This document shows, one piece after another, positions 1-7,958 of a stretch of 64,000 nt of DNA. The notes under the pieces were generated by a model, which saw nothing but the letters and a program-made list of their open reading frames with translations, was not told the origin of the DNA and ran no database searches. A program made the position numbers and the translations under genes. Origin of the DNA: Mesorhizobium sp. M1D.F.Ca.ET.043.01.1.1 (lineage in GTDB: Bacteria; Pseudomonadota; Alphaproteobacteria; Rhizobiales; Rhizobiaceae); assembly GCF_003952385.1 (NCBI RefSeq), contig NZ_CP034444.1, forward strand, positions 2,108,001 through 2,172,000, read 5' to 3'. Within the stretch, counting starts at the first letter, position 1; each line of letters begins with the position of its first letter.

Positions 1-2
1 CG

Positions 3-332
3 CGCGAAGAGCAGGATCGGATCGTTTACCGCGCCAACATGCTTTCGATCCTGCGGCAGCGTGAGTTGAACCGTGTGGCTGGCCAACTATCGGACGAACT
101 TGGACTGTCGTATTCCGAAGCCAAGCCTGGGGTTCGGATAGCAGGCAGGCTGCGCGAAAAGTTGGAGCTTGCCAGCGGCAAATATGCCGTCATCGAGAAA
201 TCGCGCGAGTTCACGCTGGTACCATGGCGGCCTGTGCTCGATCGACACCTCGGTAAGGAGGTGTCCGGGATCGTGCGCGGTGAAGGGATTTCCTGGACCC
301 TCGGGCGGCAGAGGAGCGGGCCAAGCGTGTGA
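3..332 (+). CDS. Relaxase C-terminus (RlxS/VirD2-type, DUF3363), 5' end outside window
   Basis: The reading frame is open from the first bases and ends at 332, so only the last ~110 residues are present. The conserved tail (KYAVIEKSREFTLVPWRPVL, then HLGKEVSGI and SWTLGRQRSGPSV) matches what I know of DUF3363 relaxases of rhizobial plasmids and symbiosis ICEs, which nick oriT and pilot DNA into the type IV secretion channel. The nuclease domain lies upstream of the window. The call rests on the C-terminal motif only. It fits the ICE regulators seen near 58-60 kb. Confidence 0.8.
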   Translation, partial: REEQDRIVYRANMLSILRQRELNRVAGQLSDELGLSYSEAKPGVRIAGRLREKLELASGKYAVIEKSREFTLVPWRPVLDRHLGKEVSGIVRGEGISWTLGRQRSGPSV

Positions 333-399
333 TAGTGGCGCCCCCATCGTCACGTCGCACAAGCCGCCGCCCTGCGGCAAGGGAGACGTCCGCGTCTGC

Positions 400-1959
400 T
401 TAGGCGGCGGAGACATCGCTTAGCTGCTCAACGCTCTTGCCGTATTTGCGCCTGTAAGCGGCAAGGAAATCGTCGTCGCTACAGATGCAGCGGCCGCTGG
501 AATCTTTGGCCTTCGGATCGTGCAAATGAGAGCCAAGGGGCCGCAAAAGATTCACCCGAGTGCTCGTCATCGGGCCCATGGGAAAACCCGCACTATGCTT
601 GACCAGCTCCGCGGCAAGCATAATCCCGGCAAGCGCAGACTGAAACGCCATCGGAACCGCGGCTCGAACGAGGCGACTTCCATCACTGAGCTGGAACACC
701 AGACCGCCGCAGATCGCCTGCTGATAAAAGGTGCGCAGCGGCTGGCCAACAAACGGGGCTAGCGGTTCAAACGGCACAGCCATCGCAGCAGCCACCCGAA
801 CAACAAAGTCGTTGGGAACTCCGGCATTCGTCTGCAGGAGCGTTTTCACCTGCTCCTGTGCTTCCGGTATTCCCAGTTCCTCGGCAATCAGCTGGTGCTC
901 GTCCTTGGATTTTCCGGACGGCATGTACATGCAACAAAGGCAAGCCTGGCCGTAGTCGAAACCATGCCGGGAGATTCCGAGATCGTGCTCCTGGGTCCAG
1001 GCATTCGCGATCCATCGGGGCAGAGCACCTTGGACAGCCAGACGGTCGGCGGCGGTGTCAAGCGCCACACCCACCTGGTCGAAGACCCAATTGCCCCTGC
1101 GCGCAACATATTCTGCCCACTTCACCGGGTGCGCCTCGACATCGAGGGCGGTCGATCGAAGGACGGTGGTTGCAAGGACCGCCTTGGACATGCCTATCTC
1201 CGCCTGGCCGGCCAATGCGTAGCGCTGCAGGTTCGAGAGTTCGATCGCTTCGGGATCGATTACATGCAGGCGACCCGAGAGACCGGGTTGTCTCGCTAGT
1301 GTCCAAAGCGCGCCATGACCTATCGCGCCGAGCCCAACGAGGTGCGTTTCGCCAAGATTGACAGGGAAGTCGATCGGGCCGGCATCGCCGGCCTTGGTCT
1401 TGTCGTAGCTGTATAGCGAGAGGTCGATGGTTTCGTCCAACTCGGCGCCGGTCAGCTGGGCGGCGAAGATCGTTCGAAAGACATTGGCGGCGCCGAAACA
1501 ACTGGCGGCGCCAGCTCCATAGGGCAGCAAACTTGGGCCAGAGCCCACCGGGTCTGTACGCGACAGCTTTGCCGCCCAACCGTCCGATCCCATGAAGAAG
1601 GTTGGGCACCGCAGTGATGGGCGCGTTGCCCCTGCCACCACGCACACGCTGGCAGACTTGCCGGAGCGCCGGATGCCTACTTTCGGATTAATCGACTTTG
1701 CCAAGCGCTCCAGCGCTCGGGCTTGCGAGTTTGCCGCGCTGTCCAAGGGGAGTATTGCCAGAACCGGATAGAGTCTGGCGAGCAACCTCACCGCAAGATC
1801 CAGCGTCGCGCGGCCTTCGGCGCACGAAGCGGCCTGATTGTCGAAGGCGACAGCCACGACCTGCTTTTCGAGAGCTGCCTTGAAGTCGCCCAGATGAAAG
1901 TCGGCCAGCACCTGAGATGCCGCCGTGGCAGCCCGGTCGATGAAGTTTGCAAGGGCCAT
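400..1959 (-). CDS. E1-like (ThiF-fold) adenylating enzyme of a ubiquitin-like operon
   Basis: A 519-residue protein. An N-terminal region of about 200 residues that I do not recognise is followed by a ThiF/E1 Rossmann domain: the nucleotide loop GLGAIGHGALW (about residue 210), the acidic strand VIDPEAIELSNLQRY, and a CLCCMYMPSG cluster that may hold the active-site or metal-binding cysteines. The C-terminus has another Cys pair (RCICSDDD). E1 enzymes adenylate the C-terminus of a Ub-like protein and pass it to a thiol. It starts two bases after the JAB gene stop, as last gene of a four-gene operon with the Ub-like, CEHH/E2-like and JAB genes, which strongly suggests a conjugation pathway. 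Target and biological role are unknown. Confidence 0.85.
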   Translation of the reverse strand: MALANFIDRAATAASQVLADFHLGDFKAALEKQVVAVAFDNQAASCAEGRATLDLAVRLLARLYPVLAILPLDSAANSQARALERLAKSINPKVGIRRSGKSASVCVVAGATRPSLRCPTFFMGSDGWAAKLSRTDPVGSGPSLLPYGAGAASCFGAANVFRTIFAAQLTGAELDETIDLSLYSYDKTKAGDAGPIDFPVNLGETHLVGLGAIGHGALWTLARQPGLSGRLHVIDPEAIELSNLQRYALAGQAEIGMSKAVLATTVLRSTALDVEAHPVKWAEYVARRGNWVFDQVGVALDTAADRLAVQGALPRWIANAWTQEHDLGISRHGFDYGQACLCCMYMPSGKSKDEHQLIAEELGIPEAQEQVKTLLQTNAGVPNDFVVRVAAAMAVPFEPLAPFVGQPLRTFYQQAICGGLVFQLSDGSRLVRAAVPMAFQSALAGIMLAAELVKHSAGFPMGPMTSTRVNLLRPLGSHLHDPKAKDSSGRCICSDDDFLAAYRRKYGKSVEQLSDVSAA

Positions 1960-1961
1960 CG

Positions 1962-2450
1962 TCAGCTCGTTATCGTGATCATTCGCATCAGGGCCGCGGA
2001 CGCGACCTCATTCCAGTTCGCCTTTGCGTCAAGTCGATAGGCAGCGACGCGAGCAAGATCGAAAGGCTCACGGGCGAAATTCGGCACCACCAGCGACAGA
2101 CACCCAACCGTTGTAGCAACCGCATAAGCGTCGTCGGTCGTCGAATGGTAGGCGCGGCCCGGATGGCTGTGAATCTGGGCCAACAGTTTCAGGCCGCTTT
2201 TGTAGAGCCAGACGTTGAGCCGGTGCAGTTCTTCGGCCGGAACTATCACGCAAACGCCATCGCTTGTCCGAATGTGACGCTGCGCCGGGATAACCGTCTC
2301 TGTCACGGCAAATTGCCGGTCTTGCTGAACGCCGACCCAGAGCGCCATCCCCTCATTGCCCTCGCGACCAACTGAGCGCAGATGCGCATGCGTGGTGGAG
2401 ATGCAGCTCCGCGGGAGAGTCACGCTCGTTACATCTTTCAATTCAGTCAT
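1962..2450 (-). CDS. JAB/Mov34-family metalloprotease (deubiquitinase-like)
   Basis: A 162-residue protein carrying a JAMM-type motif (IHSHPGRAYHSTTDD) after a Glu-containing N-terminal strand (REGNEGMALWVG), the pattern of zinc isopeptidases that process or remove ubiquitin-like proteins. The start at 2450 is chosen because it forms an ATGA overlap with the stop of the CEHH gene, implying translational coupling; a longer in-frame form from 2600 would overlap that gene by 150 bases. In this operon it probably trims the Ub-like tail or deconjugates it from targets; that role is inferred from context. Confidence 0.85.
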   Translation of the reverse strand: MTELKDVTSVTLPRSCISTTHAHLRSVGREGNEGMALWVGVQQDRQFAVTETVIPAQRHIRTSDGVCVIVPAEELHRLNVWLYKSGLKLLAQIHSHPGRAYHSTTDDAYAVATTVGCLSLVVPNFAREPFDLARVAAYRLDAKANWNEVASAALMRMITITS

Positions 2451-3070
2451 TCCGGTATCGCCTGAGGCGACACCGCCATTCCCACGATGGTCGGTTGGAG
2501 CTGAATCTGCAACTGCTCTATAGGGTTGATTCCGTATTTGATGATCTTGTCCAGAATGAAGGCCAAACAGCCTTCTCCAGAACCCCGATGAAGTAGCCAT
2601 GGGTCACCCGAATGGGCTGGATTATCGTGGTATTCCCGCACTCCCGCCATGCACAGGAAAGGTTCGTGCTCGGGCCCGTTGGCCTGGATGAAGTCCGTCA
2701 GCGGCACGGCGTTCTGCTGGATGAGAGCTCCAATCATCTCCGGCGGCGTCCCGGGCAGCGGCGGGCGTCTCAGCATTTTCAGGTATAGATCTTTCCGGGC
2801 AATCCGCTGGCGCGTAAATGGATCGACGAAGCCCACCGACGGCGGTCTTAAGTCGTAGTTGGTGAAGTCGACCTCGCTCGCTGCGCTAATCACCCGCGGT
2901 TTTAACTTGGGGCTTCCGAAAATAAAGAAAGCGCGTGGGAAGCTCGCCTCAAGCAGGAAGCAGCCCTGAGCCCGATAGGCATCGGCATATGGCCGGAAAC
3001 GGCCGATCTCCCGATCAAACTTCGCTCGGGAGACCTCCGGATCCACAGTTTGGGGTTCAGGCACCTGCAA
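2447..3070 (-). CDS. CEHH-type putative metal-binding / E2-like protein of the Ub-like operon
   Basis: A 207-residue protein. The central stretch FLCMAGVREYHDNPAHSG has Cys, Glu, His and His spaced as in the family named after those residues (Metal_CEHH, PF14455), known from predicted bacterial ubiquitin-like operons; some such proteins may be divergent E2s, with the Cys as thiol carrier. The N-terminal half has an alternating strand pattern compatible with a UBC-like fold. The start is TTG at 3070 (or GTG at 3064); both overlap the end of the Ub-like gene, so translation is probably coupled. Family assignment is good; biochemical role is inference. Confidence 0.7.
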   Translation of the reverse strand: MQVPEPQTVDPEVSRAKFDREIGRFRPYADAYRAQGCFLLEASFPRAFFIFGSPKLKPRVISAASEVDFTNYDLRPPSVGFVDPFTRQRIARKDLYLKMLRRPPLPGTPPEMIGALIQQNAVPLTDFIQANGPEHEPFLCMAGVREYHDNPAHSGDPWLLHRGSGEGCLAFILDKIIKYGINPIEQLQIQLQPTIVGMAVSPQAIPE

Positions 3071-3350
3071 CGCCCGCCTTCAGACTGAGGAACAGGGTCA
3101 CAGTGTTCGCGAAACCGAGATCGCCAACTTTTTTGTCGACGTCGAGCAAGTTGCCGGCCTCGTCCTTGAATTCCCAATTCTCGGCCGGTTGGGCGACGTT
3201 CTGCGTGTTTTCAAGGGCTTTGGTACGAACCACGTGCAGCGGCTGGTTGGGATTGGCTTCGACCTGCGTGGGCTGGCCGTTCACCACCACCGTGATCTCG
3301 ATCTTGCCTGGCCCGCCGGCGTGATCGTTCTTACCTGAATCCTTCGACAT
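3057..3350 (-). CDS. Ubiquitin-like (beta-grasp) protein, DUF2604-like
   Basis: A 97-residue protein. After a short Gly-rich lead it shows the beta-grasp order: strand KIEITVVVNG, strand PTQVEANPNQPL, helix VVRTKALENTQ, then WEFKDEAGNLLDVDKKVGDL and a final strand TVTLFLSLKAG. The C-terminus is AGVAGA, so it does not end in GlyGly; trimming by the JAB protease could expose a glycine. The start at 3350 has a strong AGGAG seven bases upstream, which outweighs a longer in-frame opening to 4103. It is the first gene of the operon, so the substrate protein leads the conjugation machinery. Confidence 0.8.
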   Translation of the reverse strand: MSKDSGKNDHAGGPGKIEITVVVNGQPTQVEANPNQPLHVVRTKALENTQNVAQPAENWEFKDEAGNLLDVDKKVGDLGFANTVTLFLSLKAGVAGA

Positions 3351-3849
3351 TATCCTACTCCTGTGGCTTGCCAATCCCGCCCCCCGTGCCCACCTGCTGG
3401 TGAGTCCGTCGGTCTTCAATCGTCCACGCGGCGCCACGGACCGCGAGTACGCGAAAGACAGGGAATAAGCTACCGAATCGGTGCTGCGTTCTTTTATCCG
3501 TGACTTGAGCGGCAAGTAAAGGGACGGAAATTGCTCTTCACGACTATAATCGATTAGAGCAAGGCAAAATATTGAAGACCCCTCCCCGATTCCATGTGTT
3601 CCTTCACTCGCCTGCTCCACTTGCAGCGTGCAAGGTTGGCCGACCCCGTGCAAGTCAGCCGGCCGAGCTCGTGCAAGTCCGCCGGCCGGTATGATTTCAT
3701 GTTCGGGCGCTGTGACGATTTGGCTGGGGCGGCTTCTGGCCACTGCAATCTTGACGCAGGGTTTATAGTTGCGGCAAGCGCATCCGCGCTGGGAACAAAC
3801 GTTTTGAGCGGGCGGTTTGCCTGGCGCTGGCTGAAGTGCCTGCCGGCTG
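3351..3849. other. Non-coding or decayed stretch upstream of the Ub-like operon
   Basis: I see no credible gene. It should hold the operon promoter on the minus strand, but no clear -35/-10 pair stands out. A short imperfect direct repeat (GTGCAAGTC followed by a GCCGGCCG-like block) occurs twice near 3647-3690. Confidence 0.4.
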
Positions 3850-4075
3850 GCCGGCGAGCTGTCGCCGCGCCGAAAACTCTTGGCGGCGGCACCAGAACTG
3901 CGCGCCAAGGGCGCCGGCGACGTTATTTTTACTCCCGAATGAAGATGCTGTCGCCGGATCGCTTGTGACAAAAACCTGTCGCGCTTTGCGGCGCCGCGCC
4001 TGTTCGAGCGACTGTAACTGCTCGAGGCGGTGCGCGAGCTGTCGGGCCGCCCCCTTCCGGCTGTTTGGGCTGTAG
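3850..4075 (+). pseudogene. DUF1403 C-terminal remnant
   Basis: Pieces in different frames read PELRAKGAGDVI, LPNEDAVAGSL, LSRFAAPRLFERL and LEAVRELSGR, ending with FRLFGL and a stop at 4075. This is the tail of the DUF1403 protein often found next to an ScpB homologue on rhizobial plasmids and ICEs. An in-frame stop and at least two indels show it is dead; the N-terminal part is missing. Confidence 0.6.
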
Positions 4076-4077
4076 CG

Positions 4078-4345
4078 ATGAACCAAGCGTCCGCCCGCCG
4101 CAAGCCGAACGATCAGGCGTCGCTGTTCGGGAACATCAGCCGGTGGAACTGCGCTGGCCCGAATGGATGGGCCGCGTCGAAGCGGTGATCATTGCAGCCA
4201 ACGAAGCGGCGCCGCGCGAGGTGCTCGCGCTGCGTCGTAGGCAAGGGGTGTCTTGACTTGGTCATCGATGAGATTCGCGCTGAACTCGCCGGCCGCCCTT
4301 TATGAGTTGTGTCGGTCGCCGGCGGCTAGCACCACCTGGGCGTTG
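4078..4345 (+). pseudogene. scpB-like remnant (segregation/condensation protein B homologue)
   Basis: Starts two bases after the DUF1403 stop. Fragments in shifting frames read NDQASLFG, ELRWPEWMGRVEAVIIAAN, VLDLVIDEIRAELAGRP-like sequence and YEL/SVAGG, the N-terminal winged-helix part of ScpB-like proteins. Single-base changes break the frame near 4140, 4235 and 4312. No continuation is visible after 4350, so the gene is also truncated. Confidence 0.6.
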
Positions 4346-4624
4346 TCGCTTTGCGCCACAGCGACAGGCTCAGGACAGGACGACTGGTCGGGTGGCAGCC
4401 GGTGATCGGGATCGTGAACCGCGACATGATCGCCGTCGACAAGATTGGCCGGAAAGATCACCAGGTCGGTGCCACCGGCATGACGCAGCGACAGGACAGG
4501 ATGCCGCGCAGCCCGGCCGTGATGACCATGTCCGCAAGCTGCCATGATGGCGGGGTTTTCTTCTCGATGCGAGCGATCTGGCGCCCGGGACAGTCCCATT
4601 TTTGCCAGGGGCCGTCCCAGCCGT
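4300..4624 (-). pseudogene. RES-domain toxin remnant (C-terminal part)
   Basis: Minus-strand pieces read WQLADMVITAGLRGIL and then, in another frame, GGTDLVIFPANLVDGD and VHDPDHRLPPDQSS, which match the end of RES-domain toxins (NAD-degrading partners of Xre/MbcA antitoxins). The N-terminal part is deleted and the frame is broken, so it cannot make a toxin. It directly follows the truncated antitoxin, the usual antitoxin-toxin order. Confidence 0.5.
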
Positions 4625-4900
4625 CCAGGAGTCGGCGATCGGTTCGTTGCGGTACCAGTAGATCGCCTTGTCTATGTCGCCGGTAAGTTCCGTCGCAGCC
4701 GAGATCACCTTCACCATCTCGCGCATCCGACCCTGCAGGCGCTCCGATGACGGGTTACGAAGCGTGTTGCGGTAAACCCCCGTCAACTGGGCCAGGTTGG
4801 CTACCTTCACGCCGAGCGCCTGCGATAACCGCTTCGGCGAGTTGTAGGGCGTCCGCGGCTCCTGCAGACTATCGAGGAAGCCTGTCAGGGATCGGGTCAT
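4625..4900 (-). pseudogene. Xre/MbcA/ParS-type antitoxin, 3'-truncated
   Basis: An open frame starts at 4900 and codes for a helical N-terminal domain followed by IDKAIYWYRNEPIAD, the hallmark of the DUF2384 (toxin-binding) domain. After about 92 residues the similarity ends at a deletion joint with the toxin remnant, and the frame runs on as nonsense to 4370. The ATG overlaps the stop of the PAN-domain gene (ATGA), so it may still be co-translated with it. A functional antitoxin is unlikely. Confidence 0.6.
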
Positions 4901-6072
4901 TGATTGCCGGCTGCCTTCGTTCCCGAAGCCACGCCCTTGAAGACAGAGAGCGAGGACACCTGGTTCAGCATCGAACACATGTTGTTCGGACCATCGAAAT
5001 TGAAGCCCAAGCATTTCTGGTCCACGGCGCAAGCAGTGACGCAACTGGCATAATTGCTAGGCTCGTTCGAATAGGAATCGCCTACGACCACCGTATTCTT
5101 GTAGAAGACTAGGCTGGAATACTCGACCTTGCTCGCGACCGCGGGCTTTGCTGCCATGGCGGCGTCCGGAGCCCTAACCAGGATCGAGGCATCGCCCTTC
5201 AGGAAGCACGCGGAGTGCTTCTTGTCATAGGTGATGGCCTGACATTGATCGTCACCCTCGCATCTGGTCTGGCATTGATCGAACGAGAGGTTCATGAGCG
5301 GCATTCCTTGGAGGTCGAACCCCATCGCGTCCCAACCATCTTGCGCGATGAGCTTCTTGGCCGCTTCGGCCCGTCCAGAAGGGAGCTCGAAGTCTGCTGG
5401 GCTAAAAGCCTTGCCGTCGAGCCAAGCACATTTGGATGCAAGCTCCCTGGCGGAATCGTCGTTTAGCCCGACTGATGCGAGTGTCGCTGGCGGCGCGATG
5501 GGAGCTTGGGGCGTCGCCGTTGGGGTCAGCCGGTTTACAAGGTCTGTGTTGACATCGACGCCGTTCACAAGCCGACGGGTGTAGCACCACGCTCGATCCC
5601 AAGTGGGATCGTTCTCTTCGGTGAAGTAGTGCCCCGATGTAAGCGTCCAGTGAGCACCCCCGAAGTCGACCTCCTTCGTGAGGAACTTGTTGAAATCCTC
5701 GGTCACCTTGTCAGGCTTGGGCAGCGGTGCCGGTGAAGGCTCGACCGGCTTTGCTTCCTTAGGTGGATCGGTTCGGACCGACTTGGGTTGTGTGGTCATG
5801 TCAGACGGATCGAGTCTGTCGGTGTGCTTCTCGACCGGCTTATCAGGCGCGACTGGCGGTCTGATCTCACGCCCGAAGAACAATGCTGCTCCATAACCAA
5901 TGCCGACCGCAGCAACCGCCACGGCTGCGCCCGTCATCATCCTGCGGAAGGCATTAGCGCGGGCCATCCTGTCGTAGGCTGCAGCTTCAGCCTCCAGAGT
6001 GGGAATTGCCGCTTGCTTGACGACCAGGTCGACCGCCTTTTCGAGAAGTGCAGTGTTATGCCGGACCAGCAC
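4897..6072 (-). CDS. PAN/Apple-domain membrane-anchored protein
   Basis: A 391-residue protein with a GTG start that overlaps the upstream gene by 17 bases. Residues about 46-68 form one hydrophobic segment (AAVAVAAVGIGYGAALFF). A Pro/Lys-rich linker follows, then an extracytoplasmic region with two PAN/Apple-like modules: CQTRCEGDDQCQAITYD with a later CFLKGD, and CVTACAVDQKCLGFNFD with a later CSML. PAN modules bind proteins or carbohydrates through disulfide-stabilised folds. It seems to be a single-pass protein with a periplasmic binding domain. Function unknown; the operon with the membrane coiled-coil protein suggests a shared envelope complex. Confidence 0.7.
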   Translation of the reverse strand: MLVRHNTALLEKAVDLVVKQAAIPTLEAEAAAYDRMARANAFRRMMTGAAVAVAAVGIGYGAALFFGREIRPPVAPDKPVEKHTDRLDPSDMTTQPKSVRTDPPKEAKPVEPSPAPLPKPDKVTEDFNKFLTKEVDFGGAHWTLTSGHYFTEENDPTWDRAWCYTRRLVNGVDVNTDLVNRLTPTATPQAPIAPPATLASVGLNDDSARELASKCAWLDGKAFSPADFELPSGRAEAAKKLIAQDGWDAMGFDLQGMPLMNLSFDQCQTRCEGDDQCQAITYDKKHSACFLKGDASILVRAPDAAMAAKPAVASKVEYSSLVFYKNTVVVGDSYSNEPSNYASCVTACAVDQKCLGFNFDGPNNMCSMLNQVSSLSVFKGVASGTKAAGNQ

Positions 6073-7633
6073 GTTTGCGACCGCCCTTTGCTGCTACCTT
6101 CACGAGATCCACGACGTCCGCCGGCAATTCCTCGTTCAATGCTTTGCGCAGCGCGTCTGGATCGTCGGTGAGTACTGGAACATACAGAATCTCCTTCACC
6201 ACTTTTTCGACCGGGACCTCGACGCGCTTTTCCACCTCCCTGTCCACCGGCACTTCGACGGGCACTTTGACAGTTCGCACTCGGTGCCAGCGCCACCTTA
6301 GAAGCAGACGCCGGATCAGACGTGACAACCGGTTCTCGGAACGAGATTCAGCCTGTGCAGCGATGCGCTGCAGACCGAGAGCCACCATCGCGGTGATCGG
6401 TCCGGCAAGGCCGGCGATGACCGCAAGCGAGCCAAACCAAATGGCCGCTATCTTTCCTGCCTCGCCTTCGCTTACCTGTTCAGGCTTCTCGCTGTACCAC
6501 CGCGCTGCAATTCGCCGGATCTGGTCAGTCCGAGCCAGCGGGATTCGCCTTTTCTCAAGCTCGTTGAGTTGCTTTGCTATCTCGTCGCGTCTCGCCTGGT
6601 TTGCTGCAAGCACCTTTCCTTCAGTCGCTTCGGCGCTCTGCGCCGCGGACAGGTCTTCTCGCGCTTGAGAAAGCCGTCGCTCCCAATCGGCCGAAATCTC
6701 GTCCAGTGACTTCTCCAGATCCACACGCCGATTTTGCAGCACCTGTTTCTGTTCATCGGTCATCTTGGGGCTTTGTAGCCTCAGCCGGTCGAACTCAGCG
6801 CGGGCAGCCGCGATCTGCTCATCAAGGTCCTGAATCTGCGGGTCGTACTTTGCCTCCGTCTTCGTGCGGGGATTAGCGAGCTTTCCGATCCCGTCTTCCC
6901 AGCGCTTCGCTGAAGCCGCGTCGCCGCTTACCCTGGCGTCTTTGATCCGTTCGACGTAACTGTCTCTTTGCCGCTCAAATTCCTCGACCGCTTGCTTGAC
7001 CCTTGTGTCTCTTTCCGCAACCAGGTCCGTGCGCCTTTGCTCCTGATCCTTAAGCTGTTCTCTTGCCTTTGCCGCCTCGGGTGTCAGTGCCGTGGTGGCT
7101 TGTAGTTCCGCGTCGACATCCCCGATACGCGCTTGAATTTCCTTTCGTGCATTGTCGGCAAGGGTGCCCACCTCCTCAAGACCGGCCTTTGCTTTGGCAA
7201 CCTGATCCGTCTGTTTTGCCGCTTCATCCGAGGCGGTCAGCTTTGCGTTTTCCCTGGTGAGAGTGTCGATCTCATCAGCTATCTCCTCGTATTGCAGTTC
7301 ACGAAGAGTGCCGGCGCGCTCCAGGCCAAGCAGCACAGTTTCGAAAGTGATGCCGGCAAGCAGGAGCAGGAAGATCAAAAGTACAGGCTTCCAGAACCAG
7401 GACGCGCTGTACAGAAGCGTTGCGATCGGGATTTTGGTGAGTTCGGCAATCGACACGATGAAGAACGGAGCGCTTGCCAGAACCAAGTCCATTGCCGTGG
7501 CTGATTGGCTGGCTTCGAAGGCTTGAACACCCAAAGCCAGACCGGTGGCCAATCCGATGATGGATGCTGTAATCTCGAGCGCCCAAGCGCCACGGTATGT
7601 CCACTGGCCGTAGCTGGCCAGCTTTTGGCTCAT
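6056..7633 (-). CDS. Membrane protein with long coiled coil, unknown function
   Basis: A 525-residue protein from the internal Met at 7633 (MSQKLASYGQW); a longer form from 7705 is possible but its extension is basic and unlike a gene start. Three or four hydrophobic segments occupy residues ~20-120, a Glu/Lys/Ala-rich coiled coil spans ~130-370, another hydrophobic pair lies at ~395-425, and the tail has a repeated Val-Pro motif (VKVPVEVPVDREVEKRVEV). The layout resembles energy-independent scaffold proteins rather than a transporter. It overlaps the PAN gene downstream. No known family recognised. Confidence 0.65.
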   Translation of the reverse strand: MSQKLASYGQWTYRGAWALEITASIIGLATGLALGVQAFEASQSATAMDLVLASAPFFIVSIAELTKIPIATLLYSASWFWKPVLLIFLLLLAGITFETVLLGLERAGTLRELQYEEIADEIDTLTRENAKLTASDEAAKQTDQVAKAKAGLEEVGTLADNARKEIQARIGDVDAELQATTALTPEAAKAREQLKDQEQRRTDLVAERDTRVKQAVEEFERQRDSYVERIKDARVSGDAASAKRWEDGIGKLANPRTKTEAKYDPQIQDLDEQIAAARAEFDRLRLQSPKMTDEQKQVLQNRRVDLEKSLDEISADWERRLSQAREDLSAAQSAEATEGKVLAANQARRDEIAKQLNELEKRRIPLARTDQIRRIAARWYSEKPEQVSEGEAGKIAAIWFGSLAVIAGLAGPITAMVALGLQRIAAQAESRSENRLSRLIRRLLLRWRWHRVRTVKVPVEVPVDREVEKRVEVPVEKVVKEILYVPVLTDDPDALRKALNEELPADVVDLVKVAAKGGRKRAGPA

Positions 7634-7958
7634 GCTTGAATTCACTCGGCGCCCCGCCTTTTTACTTTCCCATCTTACCCTGCCATTTAATTGCTGGGCT
7701 TGCATCAGGAAATTTTCTGAAAGGGGACAAGGCGGTCAACAAGTTGGAAATATCCTTACTATGATCTGGACGAGTTGTGTTCCCGTTGAACAAGCCGGCA
7801 ACAGAGCGCTCAGACATGGGCTCCTTTGGCCGCTTTCTCGGCTGGTCGAAACGCGAAGGGCCTACTTCAAGAACCCGAGTGCGGAGGTCTGTCGCACTGT
7901 TTTTGCGCAGGGACCGAGCTCGAACTGCAAAGAGGGGTTTCCGTCCTGTAGAGAAACT
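7634..7958. other. Intergenic region between envelope genes
   Basis: No convincing gene. A plus-strand ATG at 7816 opens a short basic reading frame that has no recognisable similarity and runs into the antisense of the thermonuclease gene; I do not call it. The promoter of the coiled-coil gene probably lies here on the minus strand. Confidence 0.4.

Noticed and set aside
3351-4103. N-terminal extension of the Ub-like protein (about 250 residues)
   Set aside because: Composition is unlike a protein, and a strong Shine-Dalgarno site stands before the internal Met at 3350.
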